Shown here: positions 1 through 14,360 of the stretch, in pieces | Layout of the letters: each line of letters opens with the position of its first letter | Numbering within the stretch: position 1 is the first letter of the stretch | Assembly: GCA_027574665.1 (NCBI GenBank) | Contig: CM050654.1 | Coordinates: 33,313,722-33,377,721, forward strand | Direction: 5' to 3' | DNA length: 64,000 nucleotides | Origin: Rhynochetos jubatus | Lineage: Eukaryota; Chordata; Aves; Eurypygiformes; Rhynochetidae | Notes under the pieces: generated by a model | Seen by the model: only the letters and a program-made list of their open reading frames with translations | What the model was told of the DNA's origin: nothing | The model's database searches: none | Translations under genes and position numbers: made by a program

Positions 1-3000
1 CACACTGGAAAAGCATTAGTTATCTAAGGAGACAAATTGAAGAAGACAAATCTAGGGCCAACCTGTTTCTCCTCAAGCAGTTTGTAAACACATACTGAGT
101 AGCACAGGATTTGGAAAGGAGAGTTGAATTTGCTCTCGCTGTGACCCAAATTCCAGCCTTCAGATGGTGAAGGGCAAGCAAACTTGGCCTCTCGCTTCAT
201 TTTGATTTATCAGTTTTAAACAAGACGTCATTCAAACTGGATGGTTTGAGAGGTGATGCTGCTCAGATCCTGCCTTTTATTAAGGACAGTGTTGTTCCTC
301 TCTAAACCTACTTCAGCTCCAGATGAAGACCTTCTCTGGGAACAGGGAGCTCACAAACAGCCTGGAGCTCCTGTAACATTTCTCCACCCCTCTGGGGCCA
401 GGTTCCTATCAGTTTCTTGGAGACATGATCCACCACATACGTTTGGACCAGGCATTTTCAGCACCAGCACCACTCATTGTGTGTTTCTCTGTTCCCACAC
501 ACTTTATCTAAAGCTTGATGAATTACCTTCAGGGTGTGACTCTGCTCTGAGAGAAGGCAAGGGCAGCAGTCCCACTGGGTCAAGTGAGAAGCAAGGTGCA
601 GTCACTCTGAATGATCTTTTCCAGAAAATATAGGCTGAGTTCTCCTGAGTTTGGTGAACAGCAGCTGGCTTGGGGTTGCAAAGGTATTGGCACACACAAT
701 ACAGCCTACACAACCACAATGTCTGGATTGTACACAAACTTCTTGTGCAGGATCTGTAATACCTTCTGTGTCACTACAGGGGGGCTGGTTCTGGCTATAT
801 GGACTGAATTTTATGTATTGCTACAGCAGCCCAAGTTTCTGTGGGCTACTGCAACTCTACCTTACAGAGAGCAAGACAACAGCCAGCTCCTGGCCTTGTT
901 CTATGTAATAAAATGCTTTTTCTGCTGTGCGGGACCCCATGTACCCACTGGCTCCATCAAGTGGAAGTAAATTCAGCATTGTGCTGTTAAGACCAGTACT
1001 GTCAGAAATCTCAGCTTAGGTCAAAAAGAAGTAAACCGTATTTGTGGGGAATGGTGGCAGTTGATACAATAAGCCTAGCCATTTCTAAACTTTTCCCTCC
1101 ATTAAGCAAAAATAATCAGTATCATTAACTTTTATATTTTGTGAATGGAAATAATATTATACGCATTCTGAACATTAACAGATTCAAATTTGCTTTCAGC
1201 AAGGAATGTGAACATTTTAGAGCCAGGACTATGTATATATTATGTTTTACTAGCTGTTGAATGCGCAGAGTTCCAGACAGTTAATTCTGGCAATGAGAAT
1301 TGCTAAGATTCTCACACCTTAGTCTTGTGATGTTAGAATGGCAATGAATGAAGCACTTCAGAGAATCAGAGGGTGATGTTATCCATAACTTCCATCAATC
1401 ATGACAAAAGATAGCAAAACAAAGCTACTCCCTGGCATGGGTGAGGGTACTGGTCCAAGGTCTGTGTCTTTACTCACAGTAATCTTGATTTCAGCTTCTT
1501 AAAAGTATTTTACTAGGGCTCAGAAAGTCCTTAAACCATGGATTGCTGGAGGTTGAGAGAAAATGCCAGGGAATCACCATAGACCACTTTGATCTTCACA
1601 CTTCTGCTAAATAAGAGGCCCGAGCAGGTATGGCTCTTCTTACGTTTTCAGGTTAAGGGCCAAATCAAATAAGGAACTGCAAGAAGGGATTAAAGCAGAA
1701 TTTAAGCACCTAAATTTTGAATAAAAATATTCCCTCAGCTCCTGTCCAATCGTAGAGGCACATAACTGGGGAGATACCTACATTAAGTCTCCAAGAACAT
1801 TCACAAGTACAATTGTCAACCTGCACACGTGCCCAAGAACCCCCACCACCTCCGTGGGTCTGAGTCCTGCTGGGTGCTGCCAGGGTTACGGATTTGGTCA
1901 AGGGATGGTCCAGCTCTTGTTGGCTGTGGAGAAAACCAATGCTTTTGTTCATGAGATAAGTTTGTGCTGAGGATGTGTAGCTGAGAAGGGGGGAAAAACC
2001 CCCAAACCTTCTGAGAGAAAAGTGGGACAGTGCAGGAGAGTCTTTGGCTCAACAATGGATGTGGAAGGGGAATTGTGCATGCCAGAGACACCCACTCTCT
2101 TTTTCTACCACATTTGTGTCTCACCTTCCTGGCTGGAATTCACAAACAGCTCTTAGAGGAAGAGAGAAACTCCAGATCAGGTAAGTGACCTCACCACTAA
2201 ACTAAAGATTATACTCACCTTTGGTCTTCCTCTCCTTCTAACTCAATGAATCTTTCATTCTTTTTATGCAAAGAGGAGCAGACTCAACATAGGGCATGCG
2301 GTGCTCTCCTCCCTGCTCTCTCCGTCTCCCCTGGGCAGCTCGCACCTTGGAGGGCTGGGCAGCCTCCCTGGAACACCGGTTGGGATTTCTCAGGCAGCAA
2401 ATCGAGCTGAACCCACATCTCCTCCTTGTCAGCCTGCAGACAACAACCTCCCTGTGAAATACAGATGGCCAGCCGCAGCCTTGAGAAGTGTCCTGTGTTT
2501 GCCGCCTGGACAGATAGACTGACCACACGACTGACCACATGACTGACCACACTCAGCCTTGGGGACAGGCGTGGTTGGAAAGCTCAGCCCTGAGCTCCTT
2601 CAGTCACCAGCTTGCTTTCATTGTGTCTCCCGAGAGGGAGCCCTAACCAGCCCATGGAATTATTCTTCCTTCCTCTGCCCCTGTGAATGTTTCACTATTT
2701 TTACAGCAGAAGAAATCGTAGAAAGCTGAAGAAGATCCGACTCACAGCACCCTGTAGCTGGAAGGTTGCCAATATTCTTCTGGAAGACTGGAAAGATGGT
2801 TTAAAGACCTGCCCCAAATCTGGTAAAGGATGAAAGGCTGGAACAAGTCTGCAACATCCCAGGTTGGTGTCCTCACCAGCACCTTGTATGAAGTGGCAAG
2901 TGCATGGGACAGTAGTGAGAGGCCCGATCCAGTAGACACTGTCTGGAAATTACTGTGGGAAGTGGATCTGATGGAGCAGGTGGATCTTATGAACCTGATG

Positions 3001-4740
3001 GAGCAGAAGCATCTTTTGAGAGTTACTAGCATGCTGAGCTGGGTGGCTGTGCCTTGAAGCAGGAATTAGGAGGAGGTAACTGGTGGAAATTCATGTGCCT
3101 CTGGAGTTTGAGCTTCAATGCAAAGTGCCTGGGTTCTTGACTGTCTAAATTTGGGAATAGAGTCTGATCTGTCAAACGCTTCCCTGAGTGGTCAGGTTCC
3201 CGAGTTCTTACACCACATATGTAAATGGATTTCTGAGTTACATTCACGCAAGCTTTTAGGCGCTTCACTATTGCTTTGGCCAACAACAGCAACCACCAAA
3301 GCTCCTGCTCAACCATCACCTAACGCCGAGGTCCAGACATCCTTTGTATTTCACCAGGGATGCTCTGCGGGTGCCGAGTGTTGCGATGTACCTTTTTCGT
3401 GACATTATTCCTAAACACTTACTAGTGTAGGATCAGTGGGTGGTACCAGCTGCCTCACCAATCACGGTGCTCCTTCTTGGGGCACACCATGCCTTCTATC
3501 AGTCAGCCTACAACTCCAGGTCTCTGGGAACACAGATCCTGCTGAGGAAGATGTGTTATATGTTAAAATCACACTGTGATTACCTTAAAGCAATCTGATG
3601 GAAGGATTAACTAGGTGATCAGTCCATCTCACCGCATCACAGAGAAGTAATTAAATTGTTGCCAAATAAAATTGCTAGAACTTGACACCTAACGGAACTG
3701 CTGCTATCTCTGTAATCTTATCTCTCTGCTTGTTAAGTGCTCAGCTGTCCTTATTAAGAACTGTGCCAATTTTGTCCTGCTGAAAGTTAGAATATGCTGC
3801 TTCTTCTTCGTCTGTCCTTGCTGATGCGTGGGAATAACAGACCCCATCACAGAAAATTATTCTGGCTTTGCAGAAGGGGCTGGTGAGCCTCCAGTTGGAA
3901 TACCGTTCCCAGCACCGGTCACCTCATTATAAAAGAGAGTTTAATGCAAATAGGGAAGTTGCAACGGAGCCCAAATGATACAAGAACTTAATTATTCAGA
4001 AAAGGGTTAGCAGAGCTACAGTGTGGCTGCTGCCTTTGGAAAACAGGAGATTAAAAAGCCACGTTCAGGGGGTTTGCAGAGCTCTGGGGGAATCGCAAGG
4101 ATTCACATACACCGGGAGAGCCAAGCTAGTGACAAATACCAGAACAAAGGGGAAATTAACAGAAGCTTAAGTAGGGATGATCAGCAAAGCAGTGTAATTT
4201 ATTTGTGAATTTATTTGTATTTAGCACAGTTAATATATGGAAAATCATACTATGTCTGTAACAGAAACAACCATTAGAAATCATTTTACAAGGCTTTAGA
4301 CAAGTGCGGGGGCTTATAATAACACTGTGGGATGCAACTGGTAATTCAGTGGAGAGGAAAAGGACTTACATCTTTGTCACAATCTCTTCTCTTGAAACAT
4401 TTAGCTGCATCGTGCTAAATAATAGACACGGTTACTCTAATATGACCATCTATACAATTCTCAGGGAAAGATTTTCGTTTACAAGATTAATTTCCCTTTC
4501 AGCTTCAAATATACAAATGTGAAAAAAAGAAAAAAGAGAGGCTTGGAGGGTCAGGGATGAATCCCGATCTCAGCCGCAGCAGAGCTAAGCCTGAATAATT
4601 CCAGGGAAAAATGCTGGTCGCTCACAGGGGTGTAACTGAGATGAGATCTGGTCCTGAAGTACATGCAGATGCGAAAGCCTTGATGTCCCCTCCTTAAATT
4701 TCAAGGGAAGCTAACAAAAGAGCCTCACGTCCTTTCAGGG
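1..4740. other. Intergenic sequence upstream of C1QL2
   Basis: No coding exon is recognised. Open frames here are short, overlap on both strands and show no family motifs. The stretch is of ordinary composition with AT-rich patches (about 1080-1260 and 4190-4300). The only repeat I can define is a 12-mer array at 2517-2552. If gene order is as in mammals this side would face STEAP3, but no STEAP3 exon was recognised. Confidence 0.6.
2517..2552. repeat. Short tandem repeat, 12-bp unit x3
   Basis: Three consecutive copies of GACTGACCACAC/T lie at 2517-2528, 2529-2540 and 2541-2552, differing only at the last base of the unit. It is a small minisatellite with no evident function. Confidence 0.85.
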
Positions 4741-5526
4741 CATTTCTACGGTTTTCGGAACCAGTGTGTATGTCACCATTTGCATATGATGCCCCCAGGC
4801 CATCAGCTTCGACGGGGGGCGGGAGCACTGGATCAGGCTGAGCAGCTGGCTCCCTGCGACCTACGGCTTTGTCTGTTGTAAGACAACCCCGACCGGCCCC
4901 AACTCCGCTGGAGCCGCTGGAAATTCACCCTCCTGATGCACGGAGGGAGCGGCGACACGAAATGTTGCCCTTAGGAAATATCACTGCCCCGCTCTCTTCT
5001 CTCTTTCCCGGATGGGTACTTAGCCCACGGCTACGAGACGCGTGGGTAAGATCACGATTCCCCTCCTCTCCAGAGGGGAGATCCCCGCGGGCAGTCAGCC
5101 AGGCAGGCGCTCCCGCTGTACAGCGCCGTTTACTCAGGAAATCAAAGGCAATTAGTCACGATTTCTCCACTGGGGGAAAACCCACTGGATTTGCACCCAT
5201 CATTACAAAATACACTGCTCTAACCCAGCCTAAACTTCACTAAAACCGTCTCCACTTCCAGGTCTCCACTTCTACCTGGGAAGCCCTGCCCGGGTTCTGG
5301 AAATCTTTTAATGACACTGGGGTGTCTGCGGAGCGAGGTCCAGCCGCGATGCTGTCCCGCTCGCCGTCGGGCCGCCGAGGCTGGACGGGAGCCGGTGGAA
5401 AAAGCCAAGGGGAACACGTCGGGGTCACCTGCTGCCTGCTCGGGGCTCTCCCTCAACCCGGCGGGACTGGGGGTCCGGCGCGGCCCGGGCAGTCGCGCAA
5501 GGGCTGTCCTGCCGTGGGAACTGAAG

Positions 5527-5678
5527 GATGCAGGGATGTAGGGATGGTGAGATGTAGGGATGCAGGGATGGTGAGATGGAGGGATGGAGGGATGGTGAGA
5601 TGGAGGGATGGAGGGATGGTGAGAGGGAGGGATGGAGGGATGCAGGGATGGTGAGATGGAGGGATGGAGGGAAGGAGC
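5527..5678. repeat. Octamer-based minisatellite (GATGGAGG family)
   Basis: About eighteen head-to-tail 8-bp monomers (GATGGAGG, GATGTAGG, GATGCAGG, GATGGTGA) run without a frame break from 5527 to 5670, followed by a degenerate copy. The GATGGTGA monomer recurs every 24 bp (5543, 5567, 5591, 5615) and then after 32 bp (5647), so the array has a three-monomer higher-order period with one four-monomer unit. It is purine-rich on the + strand and sits about 0.75 kb upstream of the C1QL2 start codon, at the edge of the CpG island. Long Ser/Pro/His-rich open frames on the minus strand here are products of this repeat, not genes. Confidence 0.92.
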
Positions 5679-5969
5679 AGTTTCGTGCATCAGCTGAACG
5701 GGGCAGTGCGATGCGTCCCCGTCCCCGGACGTCCCGGTTACAGTAGGGCGCAGTTTGGGCGGTACCCGCAGGGACTCCACCGGTGCCGGTGGTGCGGGCG
5801 GGGTGTCCCCACCGAGTTCCAGCCGTCGGGGGGTGAGCGGGACGCCTGGCCGCCTCTCCCCTCCCCTCCGTCCCACCCCCCACCCGCTCTGGGGGGCCGC
5901 GCCGCCACCGTTGCTGCGGGCGGGCCGGTGGCGGCAGACGGGCGCACGGCGGGTCGCAACGGCGGCTGA

Positions 5970-7656
<1,687 letters not shown>

Positions 7657-8285
7657 CACACAACAAGGGACACGACACGACTGGCCCTGTCACCTGTCGC
7701 GTGGGGCTGGTTGGCGTTTCCGTCCCCCGTCTTGCCGCTGTTCCTGCTGGTGTCCCCTGTCTCCACAGGTCACTTTAGCTTCATTATCAGTTCGTATGTT
7801 GCTTTTTTTTTTTTTTTAACCCCGGGGAAACGAAATAGAAGTGAAACAAAGCGCTCCCCTTCCTTACTCTCCCCCATTTGCTCTGACTCCCCTCTCCCTT
7901 TGTCAGCCTCGGTGTTTTGTGTGTCACACGAGGAACTTGTGAGCTTGAAATTCTGGAGTGGTTCCTGGGGGGTTGTAAGAGAAACCAGAGTTTGGACTCT
8001 GCCGCGCACGGAATTTGAACCGGTCAGATTTTTTTGTCAATGAGTATTAATGATGATGACAGTGAATTTTCAGATCAACTATTCACGAAGCGGGACTGGA
8101 CCGTAACTGGTTTTTCCTCTGCTGCTTTGTTTGTATGGGGTCAAGTGTAAACTCTTCTTTTCTGTGCAATGCAATGCTCGTGCGAATGATGGTGTCATTA
8201 ACGTCAAACCTGTTCCTGTCTGCAAAAGAACTCAGTTGTTGACCACGATCACCAAAATATCACATTAAATTATGTTTTTAGACAA
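7657..8285 (+). other. Probable 3' UTR of C1QL2
   Basis: This follows the TAA stop at 7654-7656 directly. It has a T15 tract near 7804 and no other features of note. The end is placed just after the first usable polyadenylation signal, ATTAAA at 8264-8269, so the UTR would be about 630 nt. A longer UTR using a later signal cannot be excluded. Confidence 0.55.
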
Positions 8286-8290
8286 TGCCT
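8264..8290 (+). terminator. Candidate polyadenylation signal and cleavage region of C1QL2
   Basis: ATTAAA (8264-8269), the commonest variant hexamer, is followed 20-40 nt later by a T/GT-rich stretch (TTGCTGTCTGTCTCTTC). No AATAAA lies between the stop codon and this point. Confidence 0.5.
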
Positions 8291-9959
8291 TCTTGCTGTC
8301 TGTCTCTTCACAGTGCTGCAAAGGAGCGCTGTGGTGGTGCCATGGGAGGGAGGTAAAGGAAGGGGTCACTCAGTCCCTTAGGTTTGCGGCAAAATTTAGA
8401 GTCAGGATGGGGCACCTTGCCTAGGTCTTGAGTATGGTTCAAGGGGACTGGGAAGAAGCAGAGGGAGAGGAAAAAAAAGCTTCTCCTTTATGCAGTTTTG
8501 TAAAAGGAAGGCACACAGTCATCGAGAGGTGAAGGTGGAGGTGTGGAGCAGATCTCCTAAACAGGTTTACTGGCTCTGAGCCTGATCCAGAGGTTAGTGA
8601 AGTACAGGAAAAGCGGTTTAATCAGCGATTATGGAAAGCCGTGTTTCTGTAACATGCTTGACAAATGTAAGAAGGCGGCAGGGGAAAGAGTCTGTCTAAA
8701 TCCCTGCACTTGTGGTGCGTATATGGATTGGAAACCACACCTGACTGTAGGTGGGTCTGCACGGTCCCTGAGACAGGCTGGGAGAGAAAGCTCATTGAAG
8801 ACTGAGAGATTCAGACCATTTGGAAAGGTTTTCTCCTGGTGGTCCTCAGGAAATCCCAGCCACACTGGGAGCTCTCAAAAGTGCAGGGGCATGCAACCAG
8901 TGTGTGAGGTTCTGAGCCTTTGGTGGAGGACCTGCATCTTTCATCATCATCCCAGTAGGTAACCTCCTCAGTTTGGGTAAACTGGCATTGTTATGCTGCA
9001 GCTAAAAGAGCAAAGTTGATTTACAAAAGCGCTTACTTTCATTTTATTGTCTTGCCGTTTCATTTTTTCCTCCTTGAAGGTCTTACCTCCCTTTCAGCTT
9101 ACTGCCCTTTGCAGCATTAGTGCAGTTTCACAGGTAAGAGAGACGGGAGTCGGACTGCAACGGCTCTGCCAAGGCTGGAGCCTTGCCCCTGCCCTGACGT
9201 TGCAGGAGGAAAGGGAACCGTAGCCAGGATGGACTTTTTCCAGCCCTACTCTGGGTCAGCCCAGTGATGAACAAGTCCTTACAGTCTCTTCTGTCTCCTG
9301 CCTAGTCCTCGGTGGGTATGGTCTTCTCGTTGGCTGGAAGAGGAGGGTCAGAGAGAGAACTCAATTCCTCCCTTCATCCTGTCCTCAAACATCCCCCAGC
9401 TGAGGGAAGCAGAGTTCATAACCAGGTACATGTGTTAGACACTTATCAATCTCTAATGTCTTGTTGATTTGTACTATTTAGAATGTGATTAAAACCAGTG
9501 TCTGAGACCCAAATGGAGTATAATTGCTATGGATCCTCAATTCCCCCCAGATCTGTAATCCTTTTTGACTATTCCTCCCCTCCCCTCCGATGAAATGGAG
9601 CTTAGACACAAAGCCCTCGGTTTAAATTTCAAAAATTAAAATTGACATGCAGCAGCATTAGCAGGAGCCAGGAGGAATTCTAAGGAGGTGCCTGGGCTCT
9701 GCTTTATCCTTTGCATTAAGAAGCAATTTGTACTTCTAACAAAGACCCAACTGTTCCCCCTTGGCAAAAGGGCAATGAAGATGCCTTGCAAGGGAATTGC
9801 TGTTCACAATACTTAAACAAATTTGAATCTTAGATTTTTAAATCTGTATTCCCTGGTGGAGCCTGCTCCTCGCAATTCAAATGCAGGGCTGGTGGTGTGT
9901 GCCTGCCAAGGTGTCAGTAGCTAAGCGGATGATGGATTGATGAGGCAATGGGAAGACAC

Positions 9960-10115
9960 AGGCTCACAGTGGCGGTTTGCCCCGACAGTGATCTATGTAT
10001 CTGCACATTATCAATGTCATGAGGAGGCTTGAACCACCCTCGCTAGATGTCTCATTTTCCACTTATCTCTTATGTACTAATTATCAGGCTGGATTATTCC
10101 CCAGGATAGAAACAC
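9960..10115. promoter_or_regulatory. Candidate conserved non-coding element
   Basis: This unique, repeat-free block has a CCCCGACAG segment, ATTATCAATGTCATGA near 10008, and TACTAATTATCAGGCTGGATTA near 10075. The mixture of paired homeodomain-like cores (TAAT, ATTA) with little low-complexity sequence resembles vertebrate developmental enhancers. Conservation itself was not tested. Confidence 0.22.
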
Positions 10116-13100
10116 ACAAAAAAAAAAGCTCGTTGCCACTCCACTGACAGTTTACACAATCGATAGAATGAACGCTTCCCTCGGCTGCTCACAGGCTTTT
10201 TTGTTTCCTCTCCTCATTGCAGGGACCTCCGAGATTGCCTCTGTGGGGGGTTGATGGCTCCCACCCAGCATCAGCGGTGGTGGTGCTTGAACAGGCTCCT
10301 CCATCCCAGTCATCTTGGTAGTAGCTCAGTGGGTGGGTTGGGTATTTTTTTTCTAAAGTAACACAGGGGAAAGCAATTGGGAGATGAAAAACTTTAGTGC
10401 TTGGTGGTGCAGCTGTCTAGAAAAGCAGAGGCAGCAGTGCGGATGGGGATGGCAGTCCCTGTGCTGTGGGGTGCACGAACAGGCTCATGGGCACCCCAGC
10501 AAGCAGCTGGGCTTCCACTGGGACCTCCTCTGCTTAGGTGTGGTCCATGGGCTATATGTGTTTCATGACACAAAGAGAAGTGGCTCTTTCTAGTGGGGAT
10601 ACCATGGTCCCCTGGTTTGGATCGGAGGAGGACTAATGTGTACTCAGAGGCTAGCTTCAGCTTTCTTTGGGACCGGCTTTCCCAAGTGTTACTGGCATCT
10701 CAAACAACCGCTAGCCAGTCTCTGCTCTGCAGGTCTGCCACCTCAGTGGTGTTATTTTACTTGATGAGTAAAGCAAATGCTTTTAAAAACTGTGAGGTGA
10801 TCAGGTAGGATGTGAATAGGAAAACCTCCTTGAAAGGAGAGGAAGGCTGGAGTTTTAGACAAAGGGTACTTCTGGTTTGAGCCTATCTGCGTGCTCAAGT
10901 TAAAATAATAATGAAAAAGTTAAGATTAAAAAAAAAAAAAGGAATTTATGCTTTTAAAGCAACTTAAATATTGCAGCAACAAATCCTCGATTTTTGTGCT
11001 ACTGATATGAATCCTTGACCTTTGTCCCGTTCCTGGGCAGCACCGGCTATGGAAGGGATCCCTGGAAAAGAGGGGAGCAGCGCGACATCTAAGCACACAA
11101 AACACCATGGAAGGTTAAATGGGAATGGTACTGAGAGCCCTGAGCGGGGTGCCGGCCACCCCCCTGTCTGTGCCCATTCCCTGGAGGAAGGCGTTCAGGT
11201 TGCTCTGCATTCCTGTAAGCTGGCGGGCTCGTGGCTGGGCACTTGTTTCCTTCTGTTTTGTCCTTCACTGGCTTGGGGAGCTCCTGGCAAGTGTCTAGGG
11301 AGATGGGTGAGGATGGATTCAGTGAAGCAGGTTAGCTGCTTGGGCTAAGTTTTCACCAGTCAGTGTATAGAAAGAGTTTTCTGAGGATACCTGTGCTGCA
11401 AGAGCAGCTGGGTGTCTGATGTCCAATGCAAAGTACGATGCCTCTGTATTTTCCAGGATCTGAGCTTGCAGATTTTCTCCTTGGTGCTCATCCCTTTGTG
11501 GAAGGATGCCTGGGTCAATGGGGCCGCTGGTCAGGGCGGGGCAGGAGGCCCCCATGTCTGGGTTCTCCTCTTTCCCTTCTGCCATTAGAAAAGCAAAATG
11601 CTGCTTTCTGTGCCTCATGGCTTTACACACGTGCATTGAGCCACACTTTGGTCTTGGGCTTACTGCCTTTGCTACTCGTTCTGGGCATTTTTCGTGGTGA
11701 TTTAATGCTTGCTTATCTCCTTGCTTGGCTCCTTCAGTGGTTTACAGTGCCTGGCTGGGTTTAACCTGTGAAGTCACAAAGTAGGGAGGATGGGTTTGGT
11801 GGATGCCTAGGTGACGTTTTTCTGTTTATGCCACAGTATAATTATATTAAGAGAGTCTGTGTCAGATAGAGGCAAAATGACATATAAATATATTTTAAAT
11901 CTGTTTGTGTTAAATACCCTTTTTTTTTTTTTTTTTGCAACACCTTTTTTTTCCTTCTTGTGATTAGACTGAACTCTGGGAAAAATTACTGCTAAGATCC
12001 TGTGTCTTAGTATTGTCTCTGGGATAAAGGAGCCTGTCCGAATAAAATAAAGACTAGCTGAATCTTCACTGACTTTGAGACTGCAAGGAGTTTGGTCCTT
12101 TTTACCGTGAATGTCTGCATCGTGCAGAGACCTGGAAGATTAATTACAAATGAGAGAGGTAAACTGTTACCGTGTGGACACCCTGGCACTGAGGGGTGAG
12201 AGTCTGCTTTCAGCTGGTTTCACATCTAATGGCAGAAAGAGGTTCAGGTTGATTACAAGCTGTGACTAACGTGCAAATGGGAGCCCATTTCTCTAGACCA
12301 AGCCCATGCCGGTTCGGAAGTTAATCCCTTGGTCACACAGCAGGTGCCACAGCAGAAGTGGGGGAGATGCTTCACTATTTGAGCCCACTTGCACTTGAGT
12401 GAGCTTCATTTTTGAAGGCTGCGTGGGGAATTAAAGCAGGGGGCTGAGCTCCTGATTTCTCTTGATTTAGGACCAGTTTGTTACTGGCCCAAATGACAAG
12501 TTATGAAGAGGCCATAGAGAGCAATGCTGGTTCCTTGGAATCGCCTGGGGGAGAGAGGTGTTATGTCCTGAATACGCGAGAAGCTGAGGCTGTGGTAGGA
12601 TTTGATGTCCTGGGATTGAACATACATCGGAATTCCCTTTCTTTCCCTCTGTGTTTCTGAGTTGGTGGTCTCAGGTCACAGCCTGAGAAGTACTGAGGCA
12701 CTGCTGTGTCCCGGCCCCCACCGCAGAGTGCTCTGCGGGATCTCCCTCTGAAGGTTTTGCAGAGTGTAATTCTGAAGGAGCTGTGAGTTGTGGCCCTGTT
12801 TCCTTGTAGAAACCCTAAATGCCCATCTTCTTTGGGTTCCTTCAATTATAAAGTTGACTGAATTAGCCATCACCCTGTGTGGAACAGCTCTATGTTGTAA
12901 TAAATGGGAGTAGATTTTCCTCAGAGGGGGTTGATGGCATATCCCTCTGGCTGCTGCATTTGCTCCTGTTTTGGGGGTTTTTTTGGCATGAGCTAGGGTA
13001 GAAACAGAAAAGGCCTGTTTGATCCCTGTGATCTGCTGCCCTATTAATGCAGGATTATTTCCTCCAGTGTGCTGTGAGCACGGTGACATGGAGAGCATGG

Positions 13101-14214
13101 CTTGCCTGCAGCCTTTGGCTGCGCTCCTCCCAGAGAGGGGATGTTCACATGATCCTGGCTCTTCTTTTTGTTCCCAGCTGGCAGATCATGTCTAGAAAAA
13201 CAAACAAACAAAAAATATCCAGCCTCAGCCCCCAATGCAGCCAAAATGTTTTCTTGGTGCCATTTCTCTTTATCAACAAATTGCTTATTGCTTAAGTGTT
13301 GTGATGTGATCCCCATCCCAAAGAGGAGAGATGTGCTGCTGAGAATAGGGGGGAAACATGCCCAAGAGAATAACTTGTTTGAAGATGTGAGCCACTCTCT
13401 TCACAGGATTTAAGAACAATGATTCTTTGTCCAATCTTAGTTTCAAGATGCAATTTTGATGGTATGATAATGCAGTAAATGTTTTAACTCCTTGGGGAGG
13501 AAGCTGCTTTTCAGGTAGTGTCTTGCTCTTCCCTCATTATTGTAATGCTGAAACTTCACATCAGCCGTGCTGCGTTGCAGCATGTGAATGCATGAGGTGA
13601 TGGAGATCAGATCCAGGTGGGTTTCTCTGTTTTGTTTTGGTATACAGTTAATTCTTGACGTTTGCTTCTCCTTCTCCTGGTACCTCATTGTTCATGGAGC
13701 TGTCCTTCCTGGGAGTTGGGAGCTCAGGGGTCAAAGTCTGCTTCCAGGTACACTGATCTAATTCTTCTCAAACTTAGTTTTTCTCAGCATCCGTGGAGTC
13801 AGAATCAATCCGTAAGTACATTACATGTAGCTACCCTCAGATTGCCAATGTAGCAACTGGTTATGTAGTGTTTGGGGATGCATTATAGTGAATCTCGGTG
13901 TTTGTACCCTAGAGATGGAAATGGTCCAGGTCCATTTTGAGTCCTGCCCAGTAAATGCCACTGTGTAGGCACCTTTCAGGGAAAACACTATTAGCGTCTG
14001 CAGAGAGGGTAGAGTAGATCCCTTTGTCAACTCCAGCAATCTACTCAGGAAAGAGAGGTGTCAGGTATCTTTGAAGCTTAGATCCTTCAAGCCCCTGCTG
14101 AGCGCATAACTGCAGCCGAGAGAGCTTGGATCGTAAACTTCAGCATCTCCTCTCAGAAGGCAAAGCATCCTCAAGGAGTAACACTGCTGCTATTTATCAA
14201 TTTGTGTGAGAAGG

Positions 14215-14360
14215 AAGCTTGAATGTTATTAGAGCTGAAACACTAATTAAGCCAATAAATTCCTTTGTCTTTTTGGGTGTGTTTGCAATTAATATGCAAA
14301 ATCCCATTGATTCCAGCAACTCCATAATTCACGATGCATGGTGTTATTACATATTGATGG
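14215..14360. promoter_or_regulatory. Candidate conserved non-coding element
   Basis: Dense transcription-factor-like motifs occur in a unique block: CTAATTAA (14243-14250), CCAATAAA just after it, GCAATTAAT (14285-14293), and an octamer-like ATATGCAAAAT (14292-14302), then two further TTAC/ATTA cores. The combination of homeodomain and POU-type sites is typical of conserved enhancers near developmental genes. Alignment is needed to confirm. Confidence 0.3.
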
